Assembly (NCBI GenBank): GCA_002842345.1
Contig: PHCU01000019.1
Coordinates: 1 to 40,317 of the forward strand
Direction: 5' to 3'
From: Betaproteobacteria bacterium HGW-Betaproteobacteria-12
GTDB lineage: Bacteria > Pseudomonadota > Gammaproteobacteria > Burkholderiales > Rhodocyclaceae
Length of the DNA stretch: 40,317 nt
The notes under the pieces are model-generated. The model searched no databases. It was given only the letters and a program-made list of their open reading frames with translations, and was not told where the DNA came from. Position 1 is the stretch's first letter. The number at the start of each line of letters is the position of its first letter. The position numbers and the translations under genes were made by a program. This document shows positions 25,200-36,308 of this stretch, piece by piece.

Positions 25200-26324
25200 T
25201 CACTGCAATTGTTCGAGCAACAGCGACAGGATTTTCCTGGCCGTTTCGGAACGATCCATACCACCTTCACTGGTCAGCACCTGAATCTTGCTTTGCTGCC
25301 CAAGATCGCCAACGTGAATGCGGTACTGAACCTTCGCATCGACCGGCGCCGAACTCTTCCAGAAGGCAAGCTTGGACAGCCAGCCATCGTCCTGCTTGCG
25401 ATTGTCCATTTCCGGATCGACGTAACGGACAAAGTACAGGCCACGTGCGCGATCTCGATCCTCGACGGTAAATCCGACGCGATCGAGAGCCAGTCCAACG
25501 CGTCGCCAGGCACGATCGAAACGCTCATCGACCTCAAGCGAACTACCACCCTCGTCAGCCTTGGCCAAACGGGCACGGGGCTCGACCTTGGCACTGGCAA
25601 CCTGCGCTTCGGCACGCTTCTCTTCTGTGCCCAGACGAACCATCAGCCGCCGCAGCATTTCGGCCTCAAGTTCCGGGTCTGGAGCCTTCGGTTGCCAGCG
25701 GGTGTCTTCCTTGGCCGCCGAGGTGTAAACCTCTTCCATACCCCGGTGACTGATGAAGACATCTGTCGTCCCCGGTTCCGAACCCGGCTCGAAACGGGTA
25801 CGGAACTTGTCGCGCTCACCGGAGGAATAGACCGAGTCCAGCAACTTGCCCAAGGTGCGGCGAATGATGTCGTCGCCGATCTTGGCACGGTTCTCGGACC
25901 AATCGGTTTCCATCACACCCGCGTCACGCCGCTCGATGTTGACGATGAATCCCGTCTCCTGCCAAAAATCCTTCACCGTATCCCAGAGGCCTTCGGCCGG
26001 CAGTGAAACAACCAGCCAGCGCTGGTTGCCAGAACGCTCGACGCGCACCTTGTCGACTTCCGGCAGAACAGTGCTATTGCGAGCCTGGGCGAGCGGCGTA
26101 CGGTCGGCGCTATAGCCGGAGAACGTCGCACTGCCCTTGCCTGCGGCATCAGGCACCAGATAGCGGTCGTCCGGGGCGATCTGTGAAAGATCGGGTGGCA
26201 CTTCCAAAGAGGAAACCTTGCCGGCGGAGCGATAGTCGATCTTGCGCGAATCGGGGAGGATGCCGCAGCCGGCCAGGGCGACGGCGATAAGGGTAAGGCT
26301 GAAGCCGGAAAGCTTGCGATTCAT
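25200..26324 (-). CDS. bamC: Outer-membrane assembly lipoprotein BamC
   Basis: A 374-residue lipoprotein of the BAM complex, which inserts beta-barrel proteins into the outer membrane. The signal peptide ends in lipobox LAGC with Cys20. It is followed by the unstructured SRKIDYRSAGKVSSLEVPPDL segment that in E. coli BamC binds BamD, then two helix-grip domains (about 95-200 and 270-374). A charged linker lies between them. It follows dapA by 14 bases, the conserved dapA-bamC pair. Confidence 0.92.
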   Translation of the reverse strand: MNRKLSGFSLTLIAVALAGCGILPDSRKIDYRSAGKVSSLEVPPDLSQIAPDDRYLVPDAAGKGSATFSGYSADRTPLAQARNSTVLPEVDKVRVERSGNQRWLVVSLPAEGLWDTVKDFWQETGFIVNIERRDAGVMETDWSENRAKIGDDIIRRTLGKLLDSVYSSGERDKFRTRFEPGSEPGTTDVFISHRGMEEVYTSAAKEDTRWQPKAPDPELEAEMLRRLMVRLGTEEKRAEAQVASAKVEPRARLAKADEGGSSLEVDERFDRAWRRVGLALDRVGFTVEDRDRARGLYFVRYVDPEMDNRKQDDGWLSKLAFWKSSAPVDAKVQYRIHVGDLGQQSKIQVLTSEGGMDRSETARKILSLLLEQLQ

Positions 26325-26338
26325 GGTTCTCTATTCTT

Positions 26339-27217
26339 TCAGGCGACGAGGCCGGCCTGGCGCATGGCGGCCAGGACGCGCGGCTGCACGGATTCGGAAA
26401 GCGTGGTCAGCGGCAGGCGGATGCCGTTCGGCATCAGGCCGAGCTGGCTGACCGCCCACTTGACCGGAATCGGGTTGGCTTCGCAGAACAGATCGCGATG
26501 CAGACCAAGCAGCTTGAAGTGGATTTCACGGGCCTTGGCGACATCGCCAGCGGCGGCCGCAACACACATTTCGTGCATCAGGCGCGGGGCGACGTTGGCG
26601 GTGACCGAGATGTTGCCGTGGAAGCCGAGCATGATGGAAGCGACACAGGTCATGTCGTCACCGCTGTACAGCGCAAAGTCCTTCGGCGCGCGGGCAATCA
26701 GGTCGCAGGCACGATCGAGATTACCGGTCGCATCCTTGACGCCGACGATGCCAGGCACTTGCGCCAGACGCAGGACGGTGTCGTTGCTCATGTCGGCAAC
26801 CGTACGGCCGGGTACGTTGTAGAGCAGAATCGGCAGTTCAACAGCCTCGGCAATGGCCTTGAAGTGGCGGAACAGGCCTTCCTGGGTCGGCTTGTTGTAA
26901 TAAGGGACCACGGACAGCGCCATGTCGGCACCGGCCTTCTTGGCGAAGCCGGTCAACTCGATGGCTTCCGCCGTCGAATTGGCGCCGGTCCCGGCGATGA
27001 CGGGAATGCGGCCGGCAGCGTGATCGACCACGACCTTGATCAACTGGCAATGTTCCTCCACGTCGACCGTCGGAGATTCGCCGGTGGTACCGACAACCAC
27101 GATCGCGTCGGTACCTTCGCGGACGTGGAAGTCGACCAGATTGCGCAGGGAGTTCAAATCGAGGCTGCCATCCTCGTGCATGGGTGTGACGATGGCGACA
27201 ATGGATCCGGTAATCAT
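26339..27217 (-). CDS. dapA: 4-hydroxy-tetrahydrodipicolinate synthase
   Basis: A 292-residue TIM-barrel lyase that condenses pyruvate and aspartate semialdehyde (the Asd product) toward diaminopimelate and lysine. The Schiff-base Lys161 is in GVKDATG, Tyr133 is in LLYNVPGRT, and Thr44-Thr45 lie in GTTGES, as in E. coli DapA. It is 78 bases from tilS upstream and 14 from bamC downstream, all on the minus strand. A possible TACAAT -10 box lies at 27252-27247 without a good -35. Confidence 0.96.
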   Translation of the reverse strand: MITGSIVAIVTPMHEDGSLDLNSLRNLVDFHVREGTDAIVVVGTTGESPTVDVEEHCQLIKVVVDHAAGRIPVIAGTGANSTAEAIELTGFAKKAGADMALSVVPYYNKPTQEGLFRHFKAIAEAVELPILLYNVPGRTVADMSNDTVLRLAQVPGIVGVKDATGNLDRACDLIARAPKDFALYSGDDMTCVASIMLGFHGNISVTANVAPRLMHEMCVAAAAGDVAKAREIHFKLLGLHRDLFCEANPIPVKWAVSQLGLMPNGIRLPLTTLSESVQPRVLAAMRQAGLVA

Positions 27218-27295
27218 GGCCTGTTCATCTAAAAATTAATCCGACGATTGTAACTGAAGGCCATTCAGAGCGGAAAGGCACGCGGTAACAGTTTG

Positions 27296-28267
27296 TTAGG
27301 GCTCGGCCAGCCAGTACAGCCGACCACGCGCCGCACGCATGCGTCCTTCTGCCAAGCGCAGTTCGGGATGGCGATCCGGTCCGGCCGCCTGCAACTGGCG
27401 GGCGAACTCGTCGAGCCTGGCGGCGACCGGCACCTGCCAGCCCAGGCAGCGCAGACGATGGCGCAGCAGATTCTTCAGGCGCGCCGTGCCCATCTCCCGC
27501 AACACCGCGAGCCGCGCCGACTCGCCATCGGCTGCCACCGCCCAGTCGAGCACAGCGAGGTCATCGAGCAGTTCCGCCGCCTCGCCGAAATTCGCTGCCG
27601 CCTGGGCCAACGCGCTTTCGGCCGCGGGGAATCGCCGAGCCATTACCGGCATCACCTCATGGCGCAGGAAATTGCGGGTCAGCCCGGTATCGGCATTGCT
27701 CTCGTCGCTAACCCAGCGCAAGCCATGAGCCACGGCGTACGCCTCGATGCTCGCCCGCGTTTCGCCGAGCAAGGGCCGCAGCAGGCGCAGCCGGCCACAA
27801 GGGCGCTCGACGGGCATCGCCGCAGCGCCGTTCGCGCCGCCGCCGCGCAGCAGGTTGAGCAACAGGGTTTCGGCCTGATCACCGCGATGCTGGGCCAGCA
27901 TCAGACAATCGGCCGGAATCTCGGCAAAGGCTGCATAGCGTGCCTGGCGGGCTGCGGCCTCGAGCCCCCAGCCGGCACCGGCGGCGACCTCGACATGCCG
28001 GAGCAGTATTGGCACGCCCAGATCACGACAGTAGTCGGCGCAGAATGCAGCCCAGGCGTTGGCATTGGGTGACAGGCCGTGATGGACATGGATGGCGCTG
28101 AGGCGCCCGGCGAGACCGAGGCGGCTCAGCAGATGCGCCAGGACGACCGAGTCGCAGCCACCGGACAGACCGATGCACAAGCGCTCGTACGCTGCCAGGC
28201 GGGCGGCGACGAAGGCGCCGACCCGCTCTGACAGGTCAGGCGACTTCCTGTTCCTTGAAGCGGCCAT
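27296..28267 (-). CDS. tilS: tRNA(Ile)-lysidine synthase, short form
   Basis: A 323-residue PP-loop enzyme that attaches lysine to C34 of tRNA-Ile(CAU) so it reads AUA. The N-terminal PP-loop SGGCDS is at 35-40, followed by [10 protein letters not shown] and [19 protein letters not shown]. The chain ends after the middle substrate-binding domain ([10 protein letters not shown]). Typical proteobacterial TilS has about 430 residues; the C-terminal domain is absent, and only 78 non-coding bases remain before dapA. Short forms such as that of Aquifex are active. The start overlaps the accA end by 32 bases. Confidence 0.9.
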   Translation of the reverse strand: MAASRNRKSPDLSERVGAFVAARLAAYERLCIGLSGGCDSVVLAHLLSRLGLAGRLSAIHVHHGLSPNANAWAAFCADYCRDLGVPILLRHVEVAAGAGWGLEAAARQARYAAFAEIPADCLMLAQHRGDQAETLLLNLLRGGGANGAAAMPVERPCGRLRLLRPLLGETRASIEAYAVAHGLRWVSDESNADTGLTRNFLRHEVMPVMARRFPAAESALAQAAANFGEAAELLDDLAVLDWAVAADGESARLAVLREMGTARLKNLLRHRLRCLGWQVPVAARLDEFARQLQAAGPDRHPELRLAEGRMRAARGRLYWLAEP

Positions 28268-29204
28268 AGCTCATCAGCCGCTCGTAGCGCGTCGCCAGCA
28301 ATTCTTCAGTGCTCATGGCAGAGAGTTGCTTGAGCGCGTCCTGCAGTGCCTTCTTCAGGTTCTGGGCCATGGCGGCGTGATCACGATGCGCACCGCCAGC
28401 CGGTTCGCTGACGATGCGGTCGATCAGGCCAAGGGTTTTCAGGCGCGGGGCGGTGATGCCCATGGTCTCGGCGGCCTCGGGGGCCTTTTCTGCGCTTTTC
28501 CAGAGGATCGAGGCGCAGCCCTCCGGCGAGATGACCGAATAGGTCGAGTACTGCAGCATCTGCACGACATCGCCGACGGCAATGGCCAGCGCGCCGCCGG
28601 AGCCGCCTTCGCCGATGATGGTGACGATGACCGGCACCTTCAGTTCGGCCATCACGTAGAGATTGCGGCCGATGGCTTCGGACTGGCCGCGCTCCTCGGC
28701 GTCGATGCCGGGATAGGCGCCCGGCGTATCGACGAAGGTCATCACCGGCAGACCAAACTTCTCGGCCAGCCTCATCAGGCGCAGCGCCTTGCGATAGCCC
28801 TCGGGCCGCGGCATGCCGAAGTTGCGGTAGATCTTTTCCTTGGTATCGCGCCCCTTCTGGTGGCCGATGACGACCACCGGCTGGCCGTTGAAGCGGGCCA
28901 GGCCGCCGACGATCGCGTGGTCGTCGGCAAAAGCGCGGTCGCCATGCAACTCTTCGAAATCGGTGAAGAGGTGCTGCACGTAGTCCAGCGTATAAGGGCG
29001 CTGCGGATGACGGGCGACCTGCGAGATCTGCCAGGGCGAAAGCTTGGCGTAGATGTCCTTGGTCAGTTGCGCGCTTTTCTTTTCCAGGCGGCCGATCTCT
29101 TCCGAGATATCGACGGCAGAATCATCCTGGACGAAGCGCAGCTCTTCGATTTTGGCTTCGAGGTCGGCGATGGACTGTTCGAAGTCGAGGAAACTTGTTT
29201 TCAT
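28236..29204 (-). CDS. accA: Acetyl-CoA carboxylase carboxyltransferase, alpha subunit
   Basis: A 322-residue partner of AccD in the carboxyltransferase half of acetyl-CoA carboxylase. It begins [21 protein letters not shown], has a helical N-terminal part, then [38 protein letters not shown] and [12 protein letters not shown], all AccA signatures. It precedes and overlaps tilS by 32 bases, a usual pairing. The upstream 181 bases, shared with a divergent HDOD gene, contain a TAAAAT-like box but no convincing complete promoter. Confidence 0.96.
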   Translation of the reverse strand: MKTSFLDFEQSIADLEAKIEELRFVQDDSAVDISEEIGRLEKKSAQLTKDIYAKLSPWQISQVARHPQRPYTLDYVQHLFTDFEELHGDRAFADDHAIVGGLARFNGQPVVVIGHQKGRDTKEKIYRNFGMPRPEGYRKALRLMRLAEKFGLPVMTFVDTPGAYPGIDAEERGQSEAIGRNLYVMAELKVPVIVTIIGEGGSGGALAIAVGDVVQMLQYSTYSVISPEGCASILWKSAEKAPEAAETMGITAPRLKTLGLIDRIVSEPAGGAHRDHAAMAQNLKKALQDALKQLSAMSTEELLATRYERLMSYGRFKEQEVA

Positions 29205-29385
29205 GGACGGCTCATTTTCTGGGTCGGCGCGTATTTTACCCCAAAGGTTTGCGCCATCGGCTGGCCTTTGTCGATGCCCGCAAGCATCCGCTCATACCCT
29301 CGAACCGGCCATGAATCGCCGCCAGAACAAGACGCCCCCAGGCCGAGTTTGTTAACATCCGGCGATCCGATTGTGAAAGCAAGAC

Positions 29386-30567
29386 ATGGCCTCCTCCGAT
29401 TTCCTGTTCATCCACCCACTGCTCGGGGCGGATGACGCCTGGTCTGGTTACCGCGCCGAACCCTCACTTGCCGCTACCGACAATGACTTACTGACCCGGC
29501 TGGGCAGTTCGCCACTGGTCGATGAATTCGACCATCGTCTGCCCTGGTTCCTGCCGGCCACGACCGTGCCCTACCCGGCGGGACGCCTGAACGAGCGCGC
29601 CGTCTTCACCTTCCCTGCCCGCCCCCGCGCCGCCGACGCCCAGGCCCTGCAAGATATGGAAGCCGCCCTGCGCCAGGCGCACGGCAAGGTGGCGCTGCTC
29701 ACCGCCCCCGACCTCCCCTTGCCGGCGACCGGCAGCTGGCACTATCTGCTGCTGGCCGCCAGTCATGCCCGCAGCCAACCGCCGTTCAAATTGCTCGGCC
29801 TATCCAGCCGAAGCATGATCGTTGCGACCGACGTACACAGCCATACCGACCGTCAGTGGTTTCTCGACAACTCCTGCAGCCTGTCCACCGCCGAATTCCT
29901 GCTCGCCCGCGCGACGACGCCGGGCAAGGCCGACACCACGCGCATCAAGCTCCTCGAACTGCTCGCCCTGATCGCCGAAGACGCCGACACGGCCGCCCTG
30001 GAAGCGGTCTTCCGCCAGGAGTCGAAGCTTTCCTACAGCCTGCTGCGCCTGGTCAATTCGGCAGCCCTGGCACCGGCGCGACCGATCACCAGTTTTTCCC
30101 AGGCAATCAACCTGCTCGGCCGCCGCCAGCTGCAGCGCTGGCTGCAGCTGTTGGTCTACGCTGACCCGAACAACGGCCATCAGCCCAACCCGTTGTTGCA
30201 GAAGGCCGCCGCCCGCGGCCATCTGCTGGAGTCCCTGGCGCCGCTGCTGACGCCCCGTCCGGCCGTGGAAAACCTGGAGGACGCGGCCTTTATGGTCGGT
30301 TCCTTCTCGCTGCTGCATGTGCTGCTCAACATGTCGATGACCGAGATCATGCAGCAATTGCCGTTGGCCGCCGAAGTCGCCAGTGCCCTGACCGAACACG
30401 CCGGGCCGCTGGGCGAACTGCTCAGCGCCGTCGACTCGGCCGAAGCCCGCGACCTGGCAAATGCAGCGGGCAAGCTGCAGAAACTGGGGATCGCTGGCGA
30501 ACGCCACCTGGACAGCCAACTGGCGGCCTTCTCCTGGGCAGCGAAAATCCGCTCTACGGGCGGGTGA
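29386..30567 (+). CDS. HDOD-domain protein with degenerate EAL-like N-terminus (YuxH type)
   Basis: A 393-residue cytosolic signalling protein. The N-terminal half (about 1-185) has the shape of an EAL barrel, with the pattern H-S-H-T-D-R-QWF and STAEFLLAR at its end, but none of the EAL catalytic residues; it should not cut cyclic di-GMP. The C-terminal half (about 190-390) is an HDOD domain with SYSLLRLVNSAA and SFSQAINLLGRRQLQRWLQL. This resembles YuxH-like regulators of motility and stress. It lies in a gap-rich area next to gloC and a second HDOD gene. Confidence 0.86.
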   Translation: MASSDFLFIHPLLGADDAWSGYRAEPSLAATDNDLLTRLGSSPLVDEFDHRLPWFLPATTVPYPAGRLNERAVFTFPARPRAADAQALQDMEAALRQAHGKVALLTAPDLPLPATGSWHYLLLAASHARSQPPFKLLGLSSRSMIVATDVHSHTDRQWFLDNSCSLSTAEFLLARATTPGKADTTRIKLLELLALIAEDADTAALEAVFRQESKLSYSLLRLVNSAALAPARPITSFSQAINLLGRRQLQRWLQLLVYADPNNGHQPNPLLQKAAARGHLLESLAPLLTPRPAVENLEDAAFMVGSFSLLHVLLNMSMTEIMQQLPLAAEVASALTEHAGPLGELLSAVDSAEARDLANAAGKLQKLGIAGERHLDSQLAAFSWAAKIRSTGG

Positions 30568-30606
30568 GCAGGCAGCCGGACGCGGCTCCCAGCAGTCTGG
30601 CCTGAC

Positions 30607-31248
30607 TCAGCCGAAACGGCCGCTGAGGAAGGGGTTGTAGCGGCGTTCCTCGCCGAAATTGGACATCGGCCCGTGGCCGGGGATGAATTCGACTTCGTCG
30701 CCGAGCGGAAACAGGCGCTCCTTGATTGAGCGGATCAGCGTCGCGTGGTCGCCGCGCGGGAAGTCGGTTCGGCCGATCGAACCCTGGAACAGCACGTCGC
30801 CGACCTGGGCCAGCCGACTGGCCGGATGATGAAAGACCACGTGCCCAGGCGTATGGCCCGGACAATGCAGGACATCGAGCTCGACTTCGCCGAACTTCAC
30901 CTTGTCGCCATCCTGCAGCCAGCGCGTCGGCACGAAGGGCTGGCCGTCGGCGAAGCCGAACATCTTGCCCTGCTGGGCCATGCCGTCGATCCAGAAACGG
31001 TCGTCCTCGTGCGGCCCCTCGACTGGCACGCCGGTTGCCGCGGCCAGCGCCGCAACACCGCCGGCATGGTCGATATGGCCATGCGTCACCAGAATGCGTT
31101 CCAGCGTCAGCTGATCCGCCGCCAGCGCCTGACGGATACGCTCGAGATCGCCGCCGGGATCGACGACAGCTGCCTGACGGGTCGTTTCGCACCAGAAGAT
31201 GGTGCAGTTCTGTTCGAAGGGCGTAACCGGAACGATCTTGTAGCGCAT
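30607..31248 (-). CDS. gloC: Hydroxyacylglutathione hydrolase GloC (metallo-beta-lactamase fold)
   Basis: A 213-residue enzyme with the metal site THGHIDHAGG (His56, His58, Asp60, His61), HCPGHTPGHVVF and FIPGHGP. The N-terminus MRYKIVPVTPFEQNC and the segment IGRTDFPRGDH closely resemble E. coli YcbL/GloC, a type II glyoxalase that hydrolyses S-lactoylglutathione and so helps remove methylglyoxal. It is on the minus strand between two plus-strand HDOD genes. No other glyoxalase gene is in the window. Confidence 0.9.
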   Translation of the reverse strand: MRYKIVPVTPFEQNCTIFWCETTRQAAVVDPGGDLERIRQALAADQLTLERILVTHGHIDHAGGVAALAAATGVPVEGPHEDDRFWIDGMAQQGKMFGFADGQPFVPTRWLQDGDKVKFGEVELDVLHCPGHTPGHVVFHHPASRLAQVGDVLFQGSIGRTDFPRGDHATLIRSIKERLFPLGDEVEFIPGHGPMSNFGEERRYNPFLSGRFG

Positions 31249-31369
31249 GGCAAGCTAGGGAAAGGATGGAACGGCGGCGATTATCGCATGTCGCCGCGCT
31301 TGCCCGGCGGGATGGCGCCCCTTAAACTCCGCCGGCAACAAGGCACAACAATTATTCGAGGACGCCACG

Positions 31370-32211
31370 ATGCTCGACCACCCGCTTCCCGACACCGACG
31401 CCTGGGTTTTGCTGTTCAGCAACAATTCCCTGCCGGTGCTGCGCGCCACCAAGCGCCGCCTGGACGAGATGCGCGCGGACCTCGAACGCGTCGATGCCCG
31501 CGAGCTGGCCCGCGTCATCCTGCAGGATCCGATCATGACCGTGCGCGTGCTCGCCTACATCCAGCCGATGCACGGCCGGGCGCTGCACCACGACATCACG
31601 ACCATCGCCAGTGCCGTGATGATGGCCGGCATGCTGCCTTTCTTCCGTCGCTTCAACGACCTGCCGACCATCGAGGACATGCTCAAGGGCTGCGACCCGC
31701 ACGCCCTGCTCGGCGTCCTGCAGACCATCCGCCGCGCCCAGCGGGCCGCCGACTATGCCCAGGACTGGGCCATCTGGCGCCACGACCTGAATATGGAAGA
31801 AGTGCGCATCGCCGCCCTGCTCCATGATCTGGCCGAAATTCTCGTCTGGTGCTTCGCGCCCAAGCTCGGCCTCGACATGCGCGCCCAGCAACTGGCCTGC
31901 CCGACGATGCGCAGCATCGATGCGCAGCACAACACCCTCGGCCTGAGCTTTCAGGAAATCCAGATGGCCCTGTGCAAGGTCTGGCATCTCCCCGAACTGC
32001 TGCAGAACCTGATCGACGACGGCCATGGCAATTCGCCACGCGTGCGCAACGTCGCCCTGGCTGTCCGCCTGGCCCGCCACTCGGCGCATGGCTGGGATGA
32101 TCCGGCGCTGCCCGACGACTACACCGACATCGGGCAATTGCTGAACATCACGCCGGAAGTCGTCCGCCAGCGGCTCGGCCTGGAACCGCTGCCCGGCCGA
32201 CCGCTGGAAAA

Positions 32212-32215
<4 letters not shown>
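31370..32215 (+). CDS. HDOD-domain signalling protein
   Basis: A 281-residue protein that is largely one HDOD domain: LPVLRATKRRLDEM, then ARVILQDPIMTVRVLAYIQ, the pattern TIASAVMMAGMLPF, and AALLHDLAEIL with the His-Asp pair. HDOD domains are HD-fold modules, usually without proven phosphohydrolase activity, used in chemotaxis, stress and second-messenger responses. A GAGG site lies about eight bases before the ATG. The TAG stop shares CTAG with the stop of the convergent uup gene, so neither has its own 3' spacer. Confidence 0.86.
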
Positions 32216-34143
<1,928 letters not shown>

Positions 34144-34248
34144 CAGGGCTTCGAAAAGTTAGGCGTCAGACCGCATGGCGACACCGTGAAAGGGCCGATT
34201 TTAGCCGCTGGCCGGCGCTTCACCTATCCCAAACTGGCCACCCGCCGT

Positions 34249-34254
34249 TACAAT
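34249..34254 (+). promoter_or_regulatory. Candidate -10 box for tRNA-Arg
   Basis: TACAAT ends 16 bases before the tRNA-Arg 5' end, the proper place for a -10 box. No clear -35 box was found. Confidence 0.4.
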
Positions 34255-34270
34255 GCGCCCCTCCGGCAAG

Positions 34271-34345
34271 GCCTCCATAGTTAAATGGATATAACACGCC
34301 CCTCCTAAGGGCGAATTGGTGGTTCGATTCCACCTGGGGGCGCCA
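34271..34345 (+). tRNA. tRNA-Arg (anticodon CCU)
   Basis: A full cloverleaf with acceptor GCCTCCA pairing TGGGGGC, anticodon arm CGCCC-CTCCTAA-GGGCG with anticodon CCT, T-arm containing GGTTCGATTCC, discriminator G and encoded CCA (34343-34345). It reads the rare AGG arginine codon. It is divergent from uup and 21 bases upstream of the spermidine-synthase-like gene. Confidence 0.97.
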
Positions 34346-34366
34346 AGACAGCTTCCCGCCCCCCCC

Positions 34367-35158
34367 ATGACCCGACGCTCATCCAGCCCCCGCCACTCCG
34401 TAGACATCAGCGAGGAAGCCGGCGTCCGGCGCCTGCATTTCGGCTCCGACTGGGTGCAGGGCGCCATGCGCATTGCCCGTCCCTGGTCGCTGGAACTGTC
34501 CTACACCCGGGAAATGATGGCCGGCCTGCTGCTGCGCGACGGCGCCGACTGGCCACGACGGGCGCTGCTGATCGGCCTTGGCGCCGGCTCGCTGGCCAAG
34601 TTCCTGTATCGCTACCGGCCGGCCTGCCGGATCACCGTCGTCGAGATCAACCCGCAGGTCGAGTACGTCGCCCGCCAGTATTTCAAGCTGCCCGACGACC
34701 CGCGCCGCCTCGATGTCAGGATTGGCTGCGGTGCCGATTTCCTGCTCGGCGGCAACGACCCGTACGACTACATCCTGGTCGACGGCTTCGATGCCGACGG
34801 CAAGCCCGGGCCGCTCGACACCCTGCCCGTCTATCTGGCCTGCCGGGCGCGCCTGAGCGATGGGGGTCTGTTCTGCGCCAATCTGCTCGGCCGCAGCCGC
34901 GGCTATGGCGCCAGCGTGCGCCGCATCGACGAGGCCTTCGCCGGCGCTGTCGCCGTTTTCCCCTCCTGCGACAGCGGCAATACCATCGCCTTTGCCAGTG
35001 GCAGCCAGCCCGTGGATATTCCCCTGGAGCTTCTGCGCCAGCGGGCGTCGGCACTCAAGAAGGAGACCGGTCTCGACCTCGGCCCGACCATCGGCCGGCT
35101 GCAACTGGCGCATCCACTGCCGGACAGCCGTTTGCGCATCGGCCAAATTCCGGCTTGA
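34367..35158 (+). CDS. Spermidine-synthase-like protein (SpeE fold, short)
   Basis: A 263-residue Rossmann-fold protein. ALLIGLGAGSLAKFLYRY (near 67-84) is the nucleotide/SAM-binding loop, VVEINPQVEYVARQYF places the acidic Glu93, and YDYILVDGFDADG is the later active-site loop. This is the core of polyamine aminopropyltransferases, but the N-terminal beta-strand domain is short. Many such proteins have unproven substrates, so I do not name it speE. The ATG at 34367 is chosen because the longer frame begins inside tRNA-Arg. No good ribosome-binding site is seen; it may be read together with the tRNA transcript. Confidence 0.8.
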   Translation: MTRRSSSPRHSVDISEEAGVRRLHFGSDWVQGAMRIARPWSLELSYTREMMAGLLLRDGADWPRRALLIGLGAGSLAKFLYRYRPACRITVVEINPQVEYVARQYFKLPDDPRRLDVRIGCGADFLLGGNDPYDYILVDGFDADGKPGPLDTLPVYLACRARLSDGGLFCANLLGRSRGYGASVRRIDEAFAGAVAVFPSCDSGNTIAFASGSQPVDIPLELLRQRASALKKETGLDLGPTIGRLQLAHPLPDSRLRIGQIPA

Positions 35159-35183
35159 TTCAAACAGCGTTTGAGCCTATAAA
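35155..35183 (+). promoter_or_regulatory. Sigma-70 promoter for the 87-residue protein gene
   Basis: TTGATT (35155-35160) and TATAAA (35178-35183) are exactly 17 bases apart. The -35 overlaps the stop codon of the spermidine-synthase-like gene. The predicted start near 35190 gives a leader of about 98 bases. Confidence 0.65.
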
Positions 35184-35185
35184 AG

Positions 35186-35283
35186 TAGATAGTCCTCCAC
35201 CGACAACAACGACAAAGGCGGATAGAACAACGAAAAAAACAGGGCTGTCTACCTGCACTTTTCCACTGGCCTATCTAGGAGGA
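35186..35283 (+). promoter_or_regulatory. Leader with competing complements, one to the Shine-Dalgarno
   Basis: Near the 5' end TAGATAG (35186-35192) is directly followed by TCCTCC (35193-35198). Near the start codon CTATCTA (35271-35277) is directly followed by GGAGGA (35278-35283), the ribosome site. TAGATAG can pair with CTATCTA (7 pairs) and TCCTCC with GGAGGA (6 pairs), but in an order that allows only one or a pseudoknot. The stretch between is A-rich and looks unstructured. The predicted start site near 35190 would remove part of the first element, so exact mapping matters. Confidence 0.4.
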
Positions 35284-35287
35284 GCCG

Positions 35288-35551
35288 ATGCTTTCTATTC
35301 AGGATGTTATTGACTATTGCGACCTCGACCGTGGCGAAATCGAGGCGATTGCCGAACACGAACACATTCCCGTGACCGTGGCGGCCGAGATGGGTGAAAC
35401 GCTGCTGGGCTCGCCGGAAGGCGTTTGCCGCTTGCATTCGATGATCATCGAGAACATGCAGCATGCGATGGAATGTGGACGCTTCAACCATGTCCAGACG
35501 CTGGCCGAAACCTACCAGCACCTACAGCGCACCCACCCGATTCCACACTGA
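35288..35551 (+). CDS. Hypothetical small acidic protein
   Basis: An 87-residue soluble, helical, acidic protein rich in His and Glu (RGEIEAIAEHEHIPVTVAAE) with Cys11, Cys47 and Cys63. I recognise no named domain. The start is supported by AGGAGG five to six bases before the ATG, and the gene has a good promoter and a strong terminator of its own, so it is real and probably well expressed. It converges on narL. The neighbourhood suggests, but does not show, a link with nitrate metabolism. Confidence 0.82.
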   Translation: MLSIQDVIDYCDLDRGEIEAIAEHEHIPVTVAAEMGETLLGSPEGVCRLHSMIIENMQHAMECGRFNHVQTLAETYQHLQRTHPIPH

Positions 35552-35600
35552 TTCCTTAATTCCTCCCCTCGAGGATCTGCCGGCCGGTAAAGCCGGCTTG

Positions 35601-35633
35601 AAGGCTCTGGCGAAAACTGCCGGAGCCTTTTTT
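35601..35633 (+). terminator. Intrinsic terminator after the 87-residue gene
   Basis: An 11-pair stem (35601-35611 with 35619-35629, one G-T pair) with loop GAAAACT is followed by a six-T run. It lies 50 bases past the stop and protects narL from convergent transcription. Confidence 0.88.
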
Positions 35634-35644
35634 ATTCTGCCGGC

Positions 35645-36307
35645 TCAGGGGTTCTTCGTGTGGCCGAAGCCGTGTTCGACGGCGTACAGCGCGACCTGCA
35701 CGCGGCTGCTCATGTTCAGCTTCTTGAAGATGTTCTGGACATGGATTTTCACCGTGCTTTCGGCCAGGTCGAGCCGGCGGGCGATTTCCTTGTTGCTTTC
35801 GCCGTGCGCCAGCGAGGCCATGATGTCGCGCTCGCGCGGCGAGAAGCGGTCGCGCTCGGCCGGCGCTTCGGCCTTCAGCGGCGAGCGCACGCCCTGGATC
35901 AGTTTCGCTGTCATCTGCTGCGACACGACCGACTCGCCATGCGCCGCCCGGCGGATGGCATCAACCAGCATGTCGGTCTCGATGTTCTTCAGCAGGTAGC
36001 CGCAGGCGCCGGCCCGCAGGGCATCCATCAGATCCTGCGCATCCTCGGAAACGGTCAGCATCAGCACATGCACACCGGGAATTTCCTCGACGATGACCTT
36101 CACCGCCTCCAGCCCGGAGACCCCGGGCATGTGCAGGTCGAGCAGGACCACATCGGGGCGCAGCGAGCGGGCGCGCTTGATGCCTTCGAGGCCATCGCCG
36201 GCCTCGCCGATCACTTCGAAGTCTTCATTGCGCTGCAGCAGCGAGCAGATGCCGCTGCGGAACAGCGTATGGTCATCGACCAGCAGGACACGTATTTTTT
36301 CGGTCAT
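35645..36307 (-). CDS. narL: Nitrate/nitrite response regulator NarL
   Basis: A 220-residue response regulator. The receiver domain (about 5-120) has acidic residues Asp11-Asp12, phospho-acceptor Asp57 (LLDLHMPG), Thr85 and Lys107. The C-terminal LuxR-type helix-turn-helix (about 150-212) contains SPRERDIMASLAHGESNKEIA and STVKIHVQNIFKKL. The start MTEKIRVLLVDDH is chosen over an upstream extension that lies in narX. One base separates it from the narX stop, so the sensor and regulator are coupled. Adjacent nitrate uptake genes support the NarL name over other LuxR-type regulators. Confidence 0.9.
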   Translation of the reverse strand: MTEKIRVLLVDDHTLFRSGICSLLQRNEDFEVIGEAGDGLEGIKRARSLRPDVVLLDLHMPGVSGLEAVKVIVEEIPGVHVLMLTVSEDAQDLMDALRAGACGYLLKNIETDMLVDAIRRAAHGESVVSQQMTAKLIQGVRSPLKAEAPAERDRFSPRERDIMASLAHGESNKEIARRLDLAESTVKIHVQNIFKKLNMSSRVQVALYAVEHGFGHTKNP

Positions 36308-36308
36308 T

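Noticed and set aside
28092-29435. A 447-codon plus-strand open frame
   Set aside because: Antisense to accA and tilS; contains no known motif.
30745-31827. A 360-codon plus-strand open frame
   Set aside because: Antisense to gloC and out of frame with the second HDOD gene.
35155-35165. FNR box (TTGATTCAA) upstream of the 87-residue gene
   Set aside because: The two halves lack the four-base spacing of the FNR site; it fits better as a -35 box.
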